Source: Streptomyces sp. NBC_00285 (lineage in GTDB: Bacteria; Actinomycetota; Actinomycetes; Streptomycetales; Streptomycetaceae). Taken from it: a stretch of DNA of 64,000 bases. Below, piece after piece: positions 54,432-63,725 of this stretch; positions within the stretch are counted from its first letter, which is position 1; each line of letters starts with the position of its first letter. The notes under the pieces were generated by a model that made no database searches, was not told the origin of the DNA, and worked only from the letters and a program-made list of their open reading frames with translations. Where the stretch lies: NCBI RefSeq assembly GCF_036174265.1, contig NZ_CP108055.1, positions 5,518,001 to 5,582,000 on the forward strand, given 5' to 3'. The position numbers were made by a program, and so were the translations under genes.

Positions 54432-56024
54432 TCAGGGGCGCCAGTTCGCCAGGATGCCCTCGTAGATCTCCGTGTCGGTGAGTTCCTTCGGGGTCTCGCC
54501 GGCGAGGAAGTGGGACGTGTTCGCGAGCTTGAGCTTGCGGAGGTAGTCGAAGGCCTTGTTCTCCGGGTCGCCGAAGGCCACGAAGGAGAAGAAGACGGTC
54601 GGGTGGGTCTTCGCCGCCTCGGTGAGGGCCTGGGTGGCGGGGGTCTTCGCGTCCGGGGCGCCGTCCGTCTGGAAGACGACCAGGGCGGGGGTGTCCGGGG
54701 ACTCCTTGGTGTGGTGCGCGAGGACCTCTTCGACGGCCGCGTGGTAGCTGGTACGGCCCATGCGGCCGAGGCCTGCGTGGAGTTCGTCGATCTTGTTCTC
54801 GTGGTCGGCGAGGGTGAGCTCACCGGTGCCGTCGAGTTCGGTCGAGAAGAACACGACCTGGACCTTGGACCCGGGGTCCAGGTGCGCGGCGAGGGCGAGG
54901 GTCTGCTCACCGAGGGCCTGGGCGGAACCGTCCTTGTAGTACGGGCGCATGCTCGCGGAACGGTCCAGGACCAGGTAGGTGGTGGCGGTGGTGCCGGTGA
55001 GCTTGTGGGCGGTGAGAGTGGTGGCAGCGGCGTCGTAGGCGGTGCGGAGGGTGGCGGGTACGGCCTTTCCGTTCCCACCGGCATCGCCCGTGAGGGGCTC
55101 GCTCTCGTCCGCGGGTGTCCCCTGCGGGGCGTCCTCGCCGTCTGCTGCCGCGAGCACGTTGTCCGCTGCGGTGGGGGCGGGGGCCGAGGGCTCGGATGCG
55201 GTGGCCGGTTCCGGCTCCACCTCCGGCTCGGGGTCTACGGCGGTCTCGGGCTCCGGCTCCGCCTCGGGAGCGGTCTCGGCGACCGGTTCCGCCTCGGCTT
55301 GCGGCTCGGGGGTGGCCTCAGCGACCGGCTCGGGAGCGGGGGTCGGCTCGGGCTCCGGCTCGACGGTTGCTTCCGGCTTGGGAGGAGCCTCGGTCACCGC
55401 TTCCGGCTCGGGCGCCTGCTCGGACTCGACCGTAAGCTCCGGCTCGGGCGCGTGCTCCGGTTCCGCCTCAGGCGCGGCCTCTGCGACCGGCTCGGGCGCC
55501 TGCTCCGGTTCCGCCTCCGGAGCGGCCTCTGCGACCGGCGTCGGCTCTTCAGCCACCGGCTCCTCTACGGCCGCCTCAGCCACGGGCTCATCCGCGGCCG
55601 GCTTATCGGCCACCGGTGCTTCGGCAGCGGCCTCCTCGGCGGCCGCTTCCGCCGCCGCCGGCTCCGCCGCGGGTGCCTCGGGTGTTGCCGTCGGCTCCGT
55701 TGCGGTCGGTGTCTCTGTCGAGGACGTCTGCTTCGGGACCGCCACGTTGTCGAAGGCGGCCGAGACCAGATCGTGTTCGGAATCGGTGGAAATGGAAGTG
55801 GACGGCTTGGCGGAGCGCGGCTCGGGGACCGTGGTCTTCGCAGGAGCCGGTGCCGGAGTCGGCTCCGGGGCCGTGGCTGTGGGCGGAGTCGGCTCGGCCG
55901 CCGGGGACGGGAGCTTCGGTTCCGTCTCCTGCGAAGGAGTCGTCTCCGCACCCTCTGCCTCGGTGGCAGCGCCCTTGCTCGATCGGCCGCCGAACGCGTT
56001 CCGCAGGAGAGTGAGAATGCCCAT
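54432..56024 (-). CDS. VWA-domain protein with long Pro/Glu/Ala-rich region
   Basis: 530 aa. After a short conserved start (MGILTLLRNAFGGRSSKG) comes about 260 residues of Glu-Pro/Ala-Glu-type low-complexity repeat, then a von Willebrand A domain from about residue 348. The MIDAS is complete: DRSAS (354-358), Thr425 in RTSY, and Asp454 in QTDG. Similar C-terminal VWA domains occur in proteins linked to tellurite-resistance-like (Ter) stress systems, but no ter genes are near. There is no signal peptide. The repeat makes long but spurious open frames on the opposite strand. Confidence 0.82.
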   Translation of the reverse strand: MGILTLLRNAFGGRSSKGAATEAEGAETTPSQETEPKLPSPAAEPTPPTATAPEPTPAPAPAKTTVPEPRSAKPSTSISTDSEHDLVSAAFDNVAVPKQTSSTETPTATEPTATPEAPAAEPAAAEAAAEEAAAEAPVADKPAADEPVAEAAVEEPVAEEPTPVAEAAPEAEPEQAPEPVAEAAPEAEPEHAPEPELTVESEQAPEPEAVTEAPPKPEATVEPEPEPTPAPEPVAEATPEPQAEAEPVAETAPEAEPEPETAVDPEPEVEPEPATASEPSAPAPTAADNVLAAADGEDAPQGTPADESEPLTGDAGGNGKAVPATLRTAYDAAATTLTAHKLTGTTATTYLVLDRSASMRPYYKDGSAQALGEQTLALAAHLDPGSKVQVVFFSTELDGTGELTLADHENKIDELHAGLGRMGRTSYHAAVEEVLAHHTKESPDTPALVVFQTDGAPDAKTPATQALTEAAKTHPTVFFSFVAFGDPENKAFDYLRKLKLANTSHFLAGETPKELTDTEIYEGILANWRP

Positions 56025-56235
56025 GTGCGCAACCCTTCGCATGAGTTGAAGCCCGTCAATCCCTGGCCAGGACGGACACGTAAGGTTAGCGGCCCTGGAT
56101 CGCGATCTTGGTCAGGGGCAGGTGGCAGGGGGCTCGGCGTCAAGACCTAGTTCCGGACATCACCCCCGTACACCCCGAACTCGCACCGGAATCCGTACGT
56201 CCACGACGGGTTCACCGCAGTTCAGGCCCCCGTCC

Positions 56236-58161
56236 TCAGGGAGACGCGGTGATCGCCCGTGCGGTCGCCACCTCTTGCCGTAGCGGCTCCAGAACGCTGC
56301 CCGCAGGGCCGGTGAGGTCCGTGCGGACGGCATAGAGGGTCTCCGCCTTCCGCAAGCCGTCGGCCAGCTCCCGGAGCTGAAGGGCGACCTGGTCCACCTC
56401 GGGCGGTGACGGCGGTGCGGCCCCGTGCCGTACCCGCACCCTCGCCGCTGTCGTCGCGTCCACGATGCGTTCCACCGCCACGACCAACGGCCACCAGGCA
56501 GCCGCCCGTCGTCCCGTGGGCGGCGGTTCGGTCAGGGCTCGCTGGAACTCCGTGCGGACGGTGGACAGGTCGCGGTAGAGGCGGCGGCGTGCGCGGGCGC
56601 GGGCCGCCGGTTCGACGGAGGGCCCGAACGCGGACTCCACATAGGCCGCCGTGTCCGCCACCGCGTCCGCCAGGCGGTCGCCCACGCGGGTGTGCCAGCT
56701 CTCCGGCCACAGCAGATAACCGGCGACCAGGGCGATGCCACAGCCCATCAGGGAGTCCAGCAGCCGGGGCATGAGCAGGGCCGTGCCCTGGTGGTTCAGG
56801 ACGTCCGACAGCAGGAGGATCACCGGAGTGATCGCCGCCGTCTGGTAGCCGTAGCCCCGCGGGGTGAGCGCCGGGATCAGCGGGGCCAGCAGGAGCATCA
56901 CCGGTACGTCCCACCAGCCGCGCGCCACCTGTGAGAGGACCGCCGCCGCGACCACCAGCCCGGCGACCGTGCCCAGTGCCCGAAGCAGCGCCCGGGAGAA
57001 CACCGAGCCGAAGTCCGGCTTGAGGACGAAGGTGATGGTCAGCGCCACCCAGTAGGAGCGGGGGACGGGGATGATCGAGACCAGTGCCTGGGCCAGTCCG
57101 ATGCACAGGGCCAGACGCAGGCCGTAGCGCCAGGACCCCGCCGACAGGGCCACGTTGCGGGCGGCGCGGGCGGCTCGTACGCCGAGTGCGGCCGGGCGGC
57201 CCAGGCGGTCGTCGATGCCGTGGGGGTCCACATCCGGTACGGCGACGACCTCGGCGGCGTGCCGCAGCGCGTGGTCGACGGCCCGCGCGGTCTCCGTCAG
57301 GGGAACCGGGAGGCTCAGGTCCGTCGGGCCCGGCCGGCCCGTCTCCACCGTCCTGGCGAGCCCGCGGACCGCTTCCGGGATCTCCGGGGCCAGCGCCGTG
57401 CCGGACAGGCGGACCGCGGGGGCCGCCTCCACGACCGGGGTGATCGCGTTCAACTGGGCGAGCAGCCTGGTCAGTTCGGGGCTGCGGCCGTGGTGGCGGG
57501 CGCGTCGGGCGAGGACGAGGTCGTACGACTGGTTCAGGGACTGGGTGACGGCGTGCCGTGCCTCGTCGTAGCGCGAGTGCCCGCAGGCCTCCATCAGGTC
57601 GGCCACCGTCCGGTAGGTGCGCGCGACAGCCGCCCGTTCCGGCACTCCGGACCTGAGCGGCCACGCCAGCAACGCAAGCAGCAGGACCAGCAGGCCGCTG
57701 CCCGTCATCAGCAGCGGGGCCAGCCACCAGTCGCCCGGCATCGGCAGGCCCGCGCCCACCACGGAGTTCAGCAGGAGCAGCAGGCCTGAGACCGAGGCGA
57801 CCGCGCCGATCGTCGAGATCATCCCGGAGACCAGGGCGACGCAGGTGACGGCGATGACCGCGAGCCAACCGTGGCCGTACACCAGCGAGCCGAGGGTCAC
57901 GCCGATCGCGCCGAACAGCTGGGGGATCGCGATGTTGAGGATCCGCATGCGGTAGGCGTCGGCGGTGTCGCCGATGACGCCGGACAGGGCGCCCATGGAG
58001 GCGAGGGCGCCGTACGCGGGCTGGTCGACGGAGAGTCCGATCGCCAGCGGGAGGGTCATCGCGAGGGCGGCGCGGGCCACGGCGGGCCGGTTGACGGGTG
58101 CCTGCTGGGACTGGAGGTTCCGGACCAGCCAGTCGGGCGGGGTGAGGCCGATGCGGGACAT
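56236..58161 (-). CDS. FUSC family membrane protein
   Basis: 641 aa. Two blocks of hydrophobic helices (about 30-180 and 340-500), each of the FUSC/aromatic-acid-exporter type, separated by and followed with soluble domains. FUSC members are membrane proteins associated with efflux of aromatic or other acids. The ATG at 58161 is 22 nt after the stop of the phosphatase gene, so it closes a three-gene minus-strand operon. An open frame continues upstream but is inside the neighbour. Confidence 0.85.
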   Translation of the reverse strand: MSRIGLTPPDWLVRNLQSQQAPVNRPAVARAALAMTLPLAIGLSVDQPAYGALASMGALSGVIGDTADAYRMRILNIAIPQLFGAIGVTLGSLVYGHGWLAVIAVTCVALVSGMISTIGAVASVSGLLLLLNSVVGAGLPMPGDWWLAPLLMTGSGLLVLLLALLAWPLRSGVPERAAVARTYRTVADLMEACGHSRYDEARHAVTQSLNQSYDLVLARRARHHGRSPELTRLLAQLNAITPVVEAAPAVRLSGTALAPEIPEAVRGLARTVETGRPGPTDLSLPVPLTETARAVDHALRHAAEVVAVPDVDPHGIDDRLGRPAALGVRAARAARNVALSAGSWRYGLRLALCIGLAQALVSIIPVPRSYWVALTITFVLKPDFGSVFSRALLRALGTVAGLVVAAAVLSQVARGWWDVPVMLLLAPLIPALTPRGYGYQTAAITPVILLLSDVLNHQGTALLMPRLLDSLMGCGIALVAGYLLWPESWHTRVGDRLADAVADTAAYVESAFGPSVEPAARARARRRLYRDLSTVRTEFQRALTEPPPTGRRAAAWWPLVVAVERIVDATTAARVRVRHGAAPPSPPEVDQVALQLRELADGLRKAETLYAVRTDLTGPAGSVLEPLRQEVATARAITASP

Positions 58162-58183
58162 GGGCCCATTATCGGCGCCCGGG

Positions 58184-59134
58184 TCATCCGCTCCCGTGCA
58201 GCGTGACGTCGACGAGGAGGGCGCGGTGGTCGGTGTCGGCCAGGTCCAGGAAGTGGGCGTCGCTCGCCGAGAAGTCCGCCGACACCAGTACGTGGTCGAT
58301 CTGCGCGCCGATCGCCGGGGCCGTGCGGGCGGGCCAGGTCGGTGTGCGGTCGGAGCCGGCGAGGCGGGCCGCGTCGCGCAGGCCGGTGTCGAGGATCGCG
58401 CGGAAGGCCGCGTGGTCCTGGGAGGCGTTGAAGTCGCCGGCCAGGACGGTGGGCGCCTTGTCCACGGCAGCCGCGAAGTGCCGGAGTCGCCCCAACTCGC
58501 TCCGCCATAGGTCCAGTTGGCCGGGCAGCGGGGGCATCGGGTGAGCGAGCTGCAGCCGTACGGTGTGCCCGCGCACATCGGCGACGGCACCGGGCATGCC
58601 CATGGTGCTGCCCGGGATCCCGGCGGTGGGCTTCAGCGGGAAGCGGCTGAGGACGACGGACCCCGTCGAGCCGCTCCCCTCCACGGACCGCCGGTACGGA
58701 TAGCCCGCGGACAGGGATCCGCGCAGGGTCGCCGAGCAGCCGTACTCGCACTCCTCCACGAACACGACGTCCGGTTTCTCGCGGCGCACGGCGGTGACGA
58801 GGGCGTCGGTGGCCCGTCCGAACTCGACGTTCGAGGTGAGGACGCGGAAGGAGGCGAGCGCCCGGCCGTCCGGTTCGCGGCCCGTTCCGTACGGCGCGAT
58901 GCACCATGCCAGCAGTCCGAGGACCACGGCCGCCCAGAGCGTCCCGGGCCACCACCGGGTGAGGAGTGCGAGGGCCAGGCCCAGCGCGGCGGGCGCCAGC
59001 AGCCACGGGAGGAAGGCGAGGAGCTGGGGGACGGGGGTGATGCCGTCCGTGTCGGCCAGCCGGCATCCGACGACCGTGCTCACGGCGGCGAAGAGCAGGG
59101 CTGCGGTCCAGATGCCGAGGCGCCGTCGGGTCAC
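58184..59134 (-). CDS. Membrane-anchored endonuclease/exonuclease/phosphatase (EEP) family protein
   Basis: 316 aa. Three N-terminal transmembrane helices (about 8-90) precede an EEP domain with the metal and catalytic motifs SNVEFG, VVFVEECE, LAGDFNAS, QIDHVLV and TDHRALLVD. It would be a secreted-face or periplasm-equivalent phosphodiesterase or phosphatase; substrate unknown. GTG start. It sits 10 nt after the hydrolase stop and 22 nt before FUSC. Confidence 0.88.
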   Translation of the reverse strand: MTRRRLGIWTAALLFAAVSTVVGCRLADTDGITPVPQLLAFLPWLLAPAALGLALALLTRWWPGTLWAAVVLGLLAWCIAPYGTGREPDGRALASFRVLTSNVEFGRATDALVTAVRREKPDVVFVEECEYGCSATLRGSLSAGYPYRRSVEGSGSTGSVVLSRFPLKPTAGIPGSTMGMPGAVADVRGHTVRLQLAHPMPPLPGQLDLWRSELGRLRHFAAAVDKAPTVLAGDFNASQDHAAFRAILDTGLRDAARLAGSDRTPTWPARTAPAIGAQIDHVLVSADFSASDAHFLDLADTDHRALLVDVTLHGSG

Positions 59135-59144
59135 CGTCCCGAGC

Positions 59145-59891
59145 CTACGAGCGGGCGTCGGCCTTCGCCAGGAACTCCCCGAGGACCGTGTTGAACTCTG
59201 CCGGCCGTTCCAGGTTCGGCAGGTGCGCAGCCCCCTCGAACACGTGCAGTTCCGACTCCGGGAGCGCCGCGTGCATGGCCTCCGCGTCGGAGACCGGCGT
59301 GTAGGTGTCGTCGGCTCCCACGGCCACCAGCGCCGGAACCGTGACGCGGGTCAGCAGGTCGCGGTAGTCGGGGCGGGCGGCCCGGGCGCGCAGGGCCGCC
59401 GCGGCGGACTCGGGGCGGGTGGCCGTCATCATGCGGTGGACGTGCGCCTTGACCTCGGGGGAGGCGTACGGCGCGACCATCTTCTCCAGCACCTCGTCGG
59501 CGTACCCGCGCATGCCCTCGTGCAGCAGCCGGTCCGCCATGGCGTGCCGGGACCGCACGCCCTCGGGGGTCTCCACCGCCGGGAACGTGTCGGCGAGGAC
59601 CAGGCCCCGGATCCGGCCGGGGAAGCGCCCGTAGCAGTCCATGGCGATCTGGCCGCCCATGGACAGGCCCGCCAGTACGCACTGCGCGACGCCGAGTTCG
59701 TCCAGCAGCGCCTCGATGTCCCGGGCGAACTGCCCGAACTCCGTGACGGGGGAGGTGAGCGGTGTGCTTCCGTAGCCGCGCAGGTCGGGGGCGATCACCT
59801 GGCGGGAGGCGGCGAACGCCTCGATCTGCGGGTGCCACATCGTGTGGTCGAAGGGGTGGCCGTGGACCAGGACCAGTGGGATCGCCGTCAT
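59145..59891 (-). CDS. Alpha/beta hydrolase
   Basis: 248 aa. Nucleophile elbow GLSMGGQ, oxyanion region LVHGHPFDHTMW, acid VGADDTYTP and catalytic His in FEGAAHLPN. Resembles 3-oxoadipate enol-lactonase/homoserine-acetyl-like esterases. The ATG at 59891 fits the first strand. It heads the minus-strand operon and is divergent from a MocR regulator that probably controls it. Confidence 0.87.
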   Translation of the reverse strand: MTAIPLVLVHGHPFDHTMWHPQIEAFAASRQVIAPDLRGYGSTPLTSPVTEFGQFARDIEALLDELGVAQCVLAGLSMGGQIAMDCYGRFPGRIRGLVLADTFPAVETPEGVRSRHAMADRLLHEGMRGYADEVLEKMVAPYASPEVKAHVHRMMTATRPESAAAALRARAARPDYRDLLTRVTVPALVAVGADDTYTPVSDAEAMHAALPESELHVFEGAAHLPNLERPAEFNTVLGEFLAKADARS

Positions 59892-59923
59892 GACGCCGAC
59901 CCTAGGTCGGCCCGGCTTCTCGG

Positions 59924-59943
59924 GGCAATAAGATCTTTGCCCT
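59924..59943. promoter_or_regulatory. Dyad in the divergent hydrolase / MocR promoter
   Basis: GGGCAA-taagatct-TTGCCC, perfect arms, between the two divergent starts. Candidate MocR binding site. Confidence 0.55.
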
Positions 59944-59965
59944 CGGTGCAATCACAGGGGGTCCC

Positions 59966-61309
59966 GTGCACGACTACCGGCGCATCGCCGACCGCATAGC
60001 CGCCGACATCACCGCCGGCCGGCTCCGCCCCGGCGAACGCCTGCCCCCGCAGCGGAAGTTCGCCCGCCGGCACGGGATCGCCGTGTCGACGGCGGAGCGG
60101 GCCTACGGCGAACTCGTGCGGCGGGGACTGGTCGTCGGCGAGGTCGGACGCGGCACCTTCGTCCGCACGGCGCCACCCGTACGGCCCGGCAGGGGGCTCA
60201 TCGAGGATGCGGGGGCGGCCGTCAACCTGGAGCTCAACTACCCGTCCGTGGAAGGCCAGTCCGAGCTTCTCGCCGCCGCGCTCGCGCCCCTGCTGCGCCC
60301 CGACGTGCTGACGGAGGCCCTACGCCCGGCCGCCGCCACCGGCACGCCGGCCGCACGCGAGGCCACAGCCGCACTGCTCACCACCCCCGGCTGGCGCCCC
60401 GGCGTGGACACGATCCTCTTCACCGGCAACGCCCGCCAGGCCGTCGCCGCCGCCCTCGCCTCCCTGGTCCGGCCGGGCGGCCGGGTCGGGGTCGAGGAGC
60501 TGACGTATCCCGTGGTCAGGGAGATCGCGCACCGGCTCGGCGTCACGCTGGTGCCGCTGGCCACGGACGAGGACGGACTGCGCCCGGACGCGGTCGTGGC
60601 CGCCCACCGCGCGGCTCCCCTGTCGGCGCTCTATGTCCAGCCGACCCTGCACAATCCGACCTCGGTGACGACGAGCCCCGAGCGCAGGCGTCAACTCGCC
60701 CACACCGTGAGCGACTTGGACCTGCCCGTCGTGGAGGACCGCATCTGGTCGTTCCTCGCGGAGACCGACGACCCGCTCGCGGCCCACGCCCCCGCGCTCA
60801 CCCATGTCGTCGACGGCCTCTCCAAGCGGGTCGCGCCCGGCCTCACCGTCGGCTTCCTCGTCGTACCGGCGTCACGCGTGCAGGCGGTGGCGGACGCGGT
60901 CCGTTCCGGCGGGTGGGGGGCGGGCCGGTTCGCGCTGGAGGCGGCGACGGGGTGGATGGCCGACGGGAGTGTGGCGCGTCTTGTCGGGGCGAAGCGGGCC
61001 GACGCGGCGCGCAGACAGCGGGTGCTGGCGAAGTGCCTGGACGGGTTCGCCGTACGGTCCGATCCGCGCGCCTACTACGCCTGGTGGGAGCTCCCGGCCC
61101 CCTGGCGGGCGGAGACCTTCACGGCCGCCGCTGCGGCGCTCGGCATCGCGGTCTCGCCGGGCCCGTCCTTCGCCGTCGGCCCGGGCCGCACCCCGGACGC
61201 GGTACGGCTCGGGCTGGCGTCGGCTCCCCTGGCGGACCTGGAGCGGGCGCTGCGCACGCTTGCCGAGGTCGCCTCGCGAGGCGCGGGTCAGCCCAGCGGG
61301 CCGTCGTAG
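59966..61309 (+). CDS. MocR-type regulator (GntR helix-turn-helix fused to PLP aminotransferase-like domain)
   Basis: 447 aa. N-terminal GntR wing-helix domain (about 1-75, LPPQRKFARRHGIAVSTAERAYGEL) joined to a class-I aminotransferase-like domain (about 95-440) with the PLP Lys in VVDGLSKRVAPG. Family members sense PLP or amino-compound ligands. GTG start. Divergent from the alpha/beta hydrolase operon. Whether it activates or represses that operon is not visible. Confidence 0.9.
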   Translation: MHDYRRIADRIAADITAGRLRPGERLPPQRKFARRHGIAVSTAERAYGELVRRGLVVGEVGRGTFVRTAPPVRPGRGLIEDAGAAVNLELNYPSVEGQSELLAAALAPLLRPDVLTEALRPAAATGTPAAREATAALLTTPGWRPGVDTILFTGNARQAVAAALASLVRPGGRVGVEELTYPVVREIAHRLGVTLVPLATDEDGLRPDAVVAAHRAAPLSALYVQPTLHNPTSVTTSPERRRQLAHTVSDLDLPVVEDRIWSFLAETDDPLAAHAPALTHVVDGLSKRVAPGLTVGFLVVPASRVQAVADAVRSGGWGAGRFALEAATGWMADGSVARLVGAKRADAARRQRVLAKCLDGFAVRSDPRAYYAWWELPAPWRAETFTAAAAALGIAVSPGPSFAVGPGRTPDAVRLGLASAPLADLERALRTLAEVASRGAGQPSGPS

Positions 61310-61385
61310 CCGGCCGTCGTAGTCGGGCAGCTTGTACGTCGCGTCGGCGTGACCGGGCGTGAGGTCGGTGGTGTTGTCGAACAGG

Positions 61386-62318
61386 TCAGCCCAGGCTGGT
61401 CGGGCCCGCCGTGGGCCGGGTGGCGGCCGGGAGATCATTCGATGACGTCACGGCCATGTTCAGGTCGATGACCTGCGGGTCGGCCCCGGGCCCCCGCCCC
61501 CGCACCCGGACGTACCGGCTGAGCCACGCCCCGAGGGCGACGGTCAGACCCACGGCCACCAGCAGCCACGAGGCCTGGCGCAGCGTGACCGTCAGGGCGT
61601 CGTAGATCGCGCCCGCCGCCGGGCGGTGCACCGGGTCGGGCAGGTCGGTGAGGGTGAGATGGCGGCCCACGGCGACGGCGAGGCCGAGCAGCGCGCCGCC
61701 GAGCGCCGTGCCGAGGGCGGTCGCGGTGAGGGCGCGGCGGCGGCAGGCGGCGACCGCGATACCGGCGAGGGCGAGGACGGCGGCCGTGACGGGCAGCCAG
61801 AAACCGGCGACTTCGAGCACGTCGTAGCCCTTCCGCAGGCGGTCGAGTTCGGCGGCCGGAAGTACGGCGACCGTGGTGTGAGGCAGGTCCAACGGCACCT
61901 CGGCGTAAGGCAGTTGCTGCTCCACCTCGGCGAGGTCGACACGCACCTCGCGGCGGCTGTCGTCGTGCAGCGCGGTCAGTACGGCGTCGTGGACGGCCCG
62001 GTTGCCCGCGTCCCACGCGGTGCGGAAGGCCGGGGTGCGCTCGAAGTCGTGCACGAAGGGCCGCAGCGGCTCGCCGACCTCGCCCTCCACGGCGTCCCGT
62101 ACGGCCGGGTCGGCGGCGAGGGGCGCCATCGCGGTGACGTACCGGCCCGTGTCGGCGAGGCCGTACACCACCCAGGCCGCCAGCGCACCGAAGGGCACCA
62201 GGAGACAGGCCAGGGCGATCAGTACGGCCGACAGGGCCGTCCTCAGTCGGGTGGACACCCCTCCAGGCAAGGCCGCCCGGGGCCGGGGCGCGAGCGGCGC
62301 GCGTACATCCGGGCGCAC
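61386..62318 (-). CDS. Multi-pass membrane protein of unknown function
   Basis: 310 aa. One N-terminal helix (about 28-50) precedes an extracytoplasmic domain (55-165; DTGRYVTAMAPLAADPAVRDAV is a recognisable actinobacterial pattern), then three or four helices (168-275) and a cytoplasmic tail. The arrangement matches a widespread uncharacterised integral-membrane family of actinobacteria. The first 20 residues are Pro/Ala-rich and an internal GTG near residue 21 could be the true start. Confidence 0.75.
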   Translation of the reverse strand: MRPDVRAPLAPRPRAALPGGVSTRLRTALSAVLIALACLLVPFGALAAWVVYGLADTGRYVTAMAPLAADPAVRDAVEGEVGEPLRPFVHDFERTPAFRTAWDAGNRAVHDAVLTALHDDSRREVRVDLAEVEQQLPYAEVPLDLPHTTVAVLPAAELDRLRKGYDVLEVAGFWLPVTAAVLALAGIAVAACRRRALTATALGTALGGALLGLAVAVGRHLTLTDLPDPVHRPAAGAIYDALTVTLRQASWLLVAVGLTVALGAWLSRYVRVRGRGPGADPQVIDLNMAVTSSNDLPAATRPTAGPTSLG

Positions 62319-62449
62319 GCCGTCCGCCGAACGGGTGATGACCCCGCCGGGCCGTTGCCGGGCCCTTGCCGGAACCGGCTCCTCCGTTCTCCGGTGGAGG
62401 GTTCACCCGAACGGGTGTCTCATGGATCTGGGGAAGAAGGAGGCCGATC

Positions 62450-63007
62450 ATGCGCACCACTACGGCCCTGCGGACCCTGGCCGTGGCCATGTCCACCGGC
62501 GCGACGCTCGCCGTCACCGCGGTGGGCACGTTCGCTGCGGCAGCCCCGCCCACCTACGCCGACGGCCACGGTGGCCACGGTGGCGGCGGTCCGATCTGGG
62601 GCACCATCGTGTCCCGCACCGCGCTCAACGTGCGGGCCGAGCCCACCACCCACTCCGTCGTCGTCGACCGGCTCTCACCGGGCAGTCAGGACCGCGTCGA
62701 GTGCATGGTCCGCGGGCAGAGCGTCAACGGCAACCCGTACTGGTACTGGTTCACCGGCGCCCAGGGCTGGGTCAGCGCCGACTTCGTCGACACCGGCGGA
62801 CGTCCCGTGCCGGCCTGTGCCGACCCGTGCCCGCAGTGGAAGAACGACAACTGGAGCAACGCCGACTGGAACGACCCGAGCTGGAACTCCGGTTCCGACT
62901 CCTGGGCAGCCTCCGGCTCCGTCTCCTGGAGCGTTTCCGGCTCCTGGAGCTGGAGCGCGGCCGGATCCTCGTCGGACGTCTGGGACTGGATCCCGGGCGT
63001 CCGGTGA
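62450..63007 (+). CDS. Secreted SH3-like domain protein with Trp/Ser-rich tail
   Basis: 185 aa. Signal peptide (1-30, ending in an AAAA region), a Gly/His linker, then an SH3_3-type domain (WGTIVSRTALNVRAEPTTHS to GWVSADFVDT) of the kind that binds cell wall. The C-terminal 50 residues are a Trp/Ser/Asn/Gly repeat (WSVSGSWSWSAAG). AAGGAGG precedes the ATG at ideal spacing. Probably cell-wall associated. Confidence 0.87.
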   Translation: MRTTTALRTLAVAMSTGATLAVTAVGTFAAAAPPTYADGHGGHGGGGPIWGTIVSRTALNVRAEPTTHSVVVDRLSPGSQDRVECMVRGQSVNGNPYWYWFTGAQGWVSADFVDTGGRPVPACADPCPQWKNDNWSNADWNDPSWNSGSDSWAASGSVSWSVSGSWSWSAAGSSSDVWDWIPGVR

Positions 63008-63098
63008 GCGGAGGGATGAGGGATGAGGGAACGCGCGGACCCCGGCGGGCAGTCGGCCGGGGTCCACGTGTGTGCGCCGGGGTTCTCGCGGATCGGTC

Positions 63099-63536
63099 CT
63101 AGCGGATCCGGTTGCCCTCGCCGTCCTCGTGTGTGTAGTAGCGGTAGAAGAACACGAGGAACACTCCCGCCGTGACCGCGAGCCCCAGGGCAGTCGACCG
63201 CAGCACGCTCTCCCCGCTCTGGCTGTACAGGAACCCGACGGCCGCACCGGCGAACGCCGACTTGACCCCCGAGTGCAGCTCCCGCTTCAGCAGCGGAGCG
63301 AACGTGGCCACCGCGAGGCACAGCACGACGAACGCCAGCGCGGTCACGAAGCCGAACAGGATGTTCCAGCCGGTGATCGGCCCGCCGTCACGGCGGTTCG
63401 CCGCGGCCCAGTAGCCGTAGACGAGACCCAGCACGACGGGGACGCCGTAGCGGGCCGCCAGGTGGATCCTCGGGCTGAACACGTCGGGTGTGCGGGCCGG
63501 CCCGGTCAACGCGCCGACAGGTGCCGCATGAGCCAT
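63099..63536 (-). CDS. Small multi-pass membrane protein
   Basis: 145 aa. About four hydrophobic segments: YGVPVVLGLVYGYWAA, ILFGFVTALAFVVLCLAVA, SAFAGAAVGFLYSQ and TALGLAVTAGVFLVFFYRYY, ending with an acidic tail HEDGEGNRIR. GGAG lies 10 nt before the ATG. Widespread uncharacterised Streptomyces family; function unknown. Confidence 0.75.
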   Translation of the reverse strand: MAHAAPVGALTGPARTPDVFSPRIHLAARYGVPVVLGLVYGYWAAANRRDGGPITGWNILFGFVTALAFVVLCLAVATFAPLLKRELHSGVKSAFAGAAVGFLYSQSGESVLRSTALGLAVTAGVFLVFFYRYYTHEDGEGNRIR

Positions 63537-63725
63537 GAGAGCACTCCTCTCTCTCCGCCCCCGACTACCAGAGCACACCTGGGCGCAGGCGCTGGCAAGT
63601 CGAATGACGGAGCACGTCCGACGAGCGGGCAGGAAAGGGACGTTTGCGGTCCCTGTAACTCCCCTTCGCAGCCGGAGCGGTTACCGTGCTGCGGTAAGTG
63701 ATCGACGGGGGATGGGGAGGGACCG

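Noticed and set aside
54417..56150. A 577-residue open frame on the plus strand, opposite the VWA gene
   Set aside because: It is Gly/Arg/Leu repeat generated by the complement of the Pro/Glu/Ala repeat; the minus-strand frame has a proper VWA domain and ribosome-binding site.
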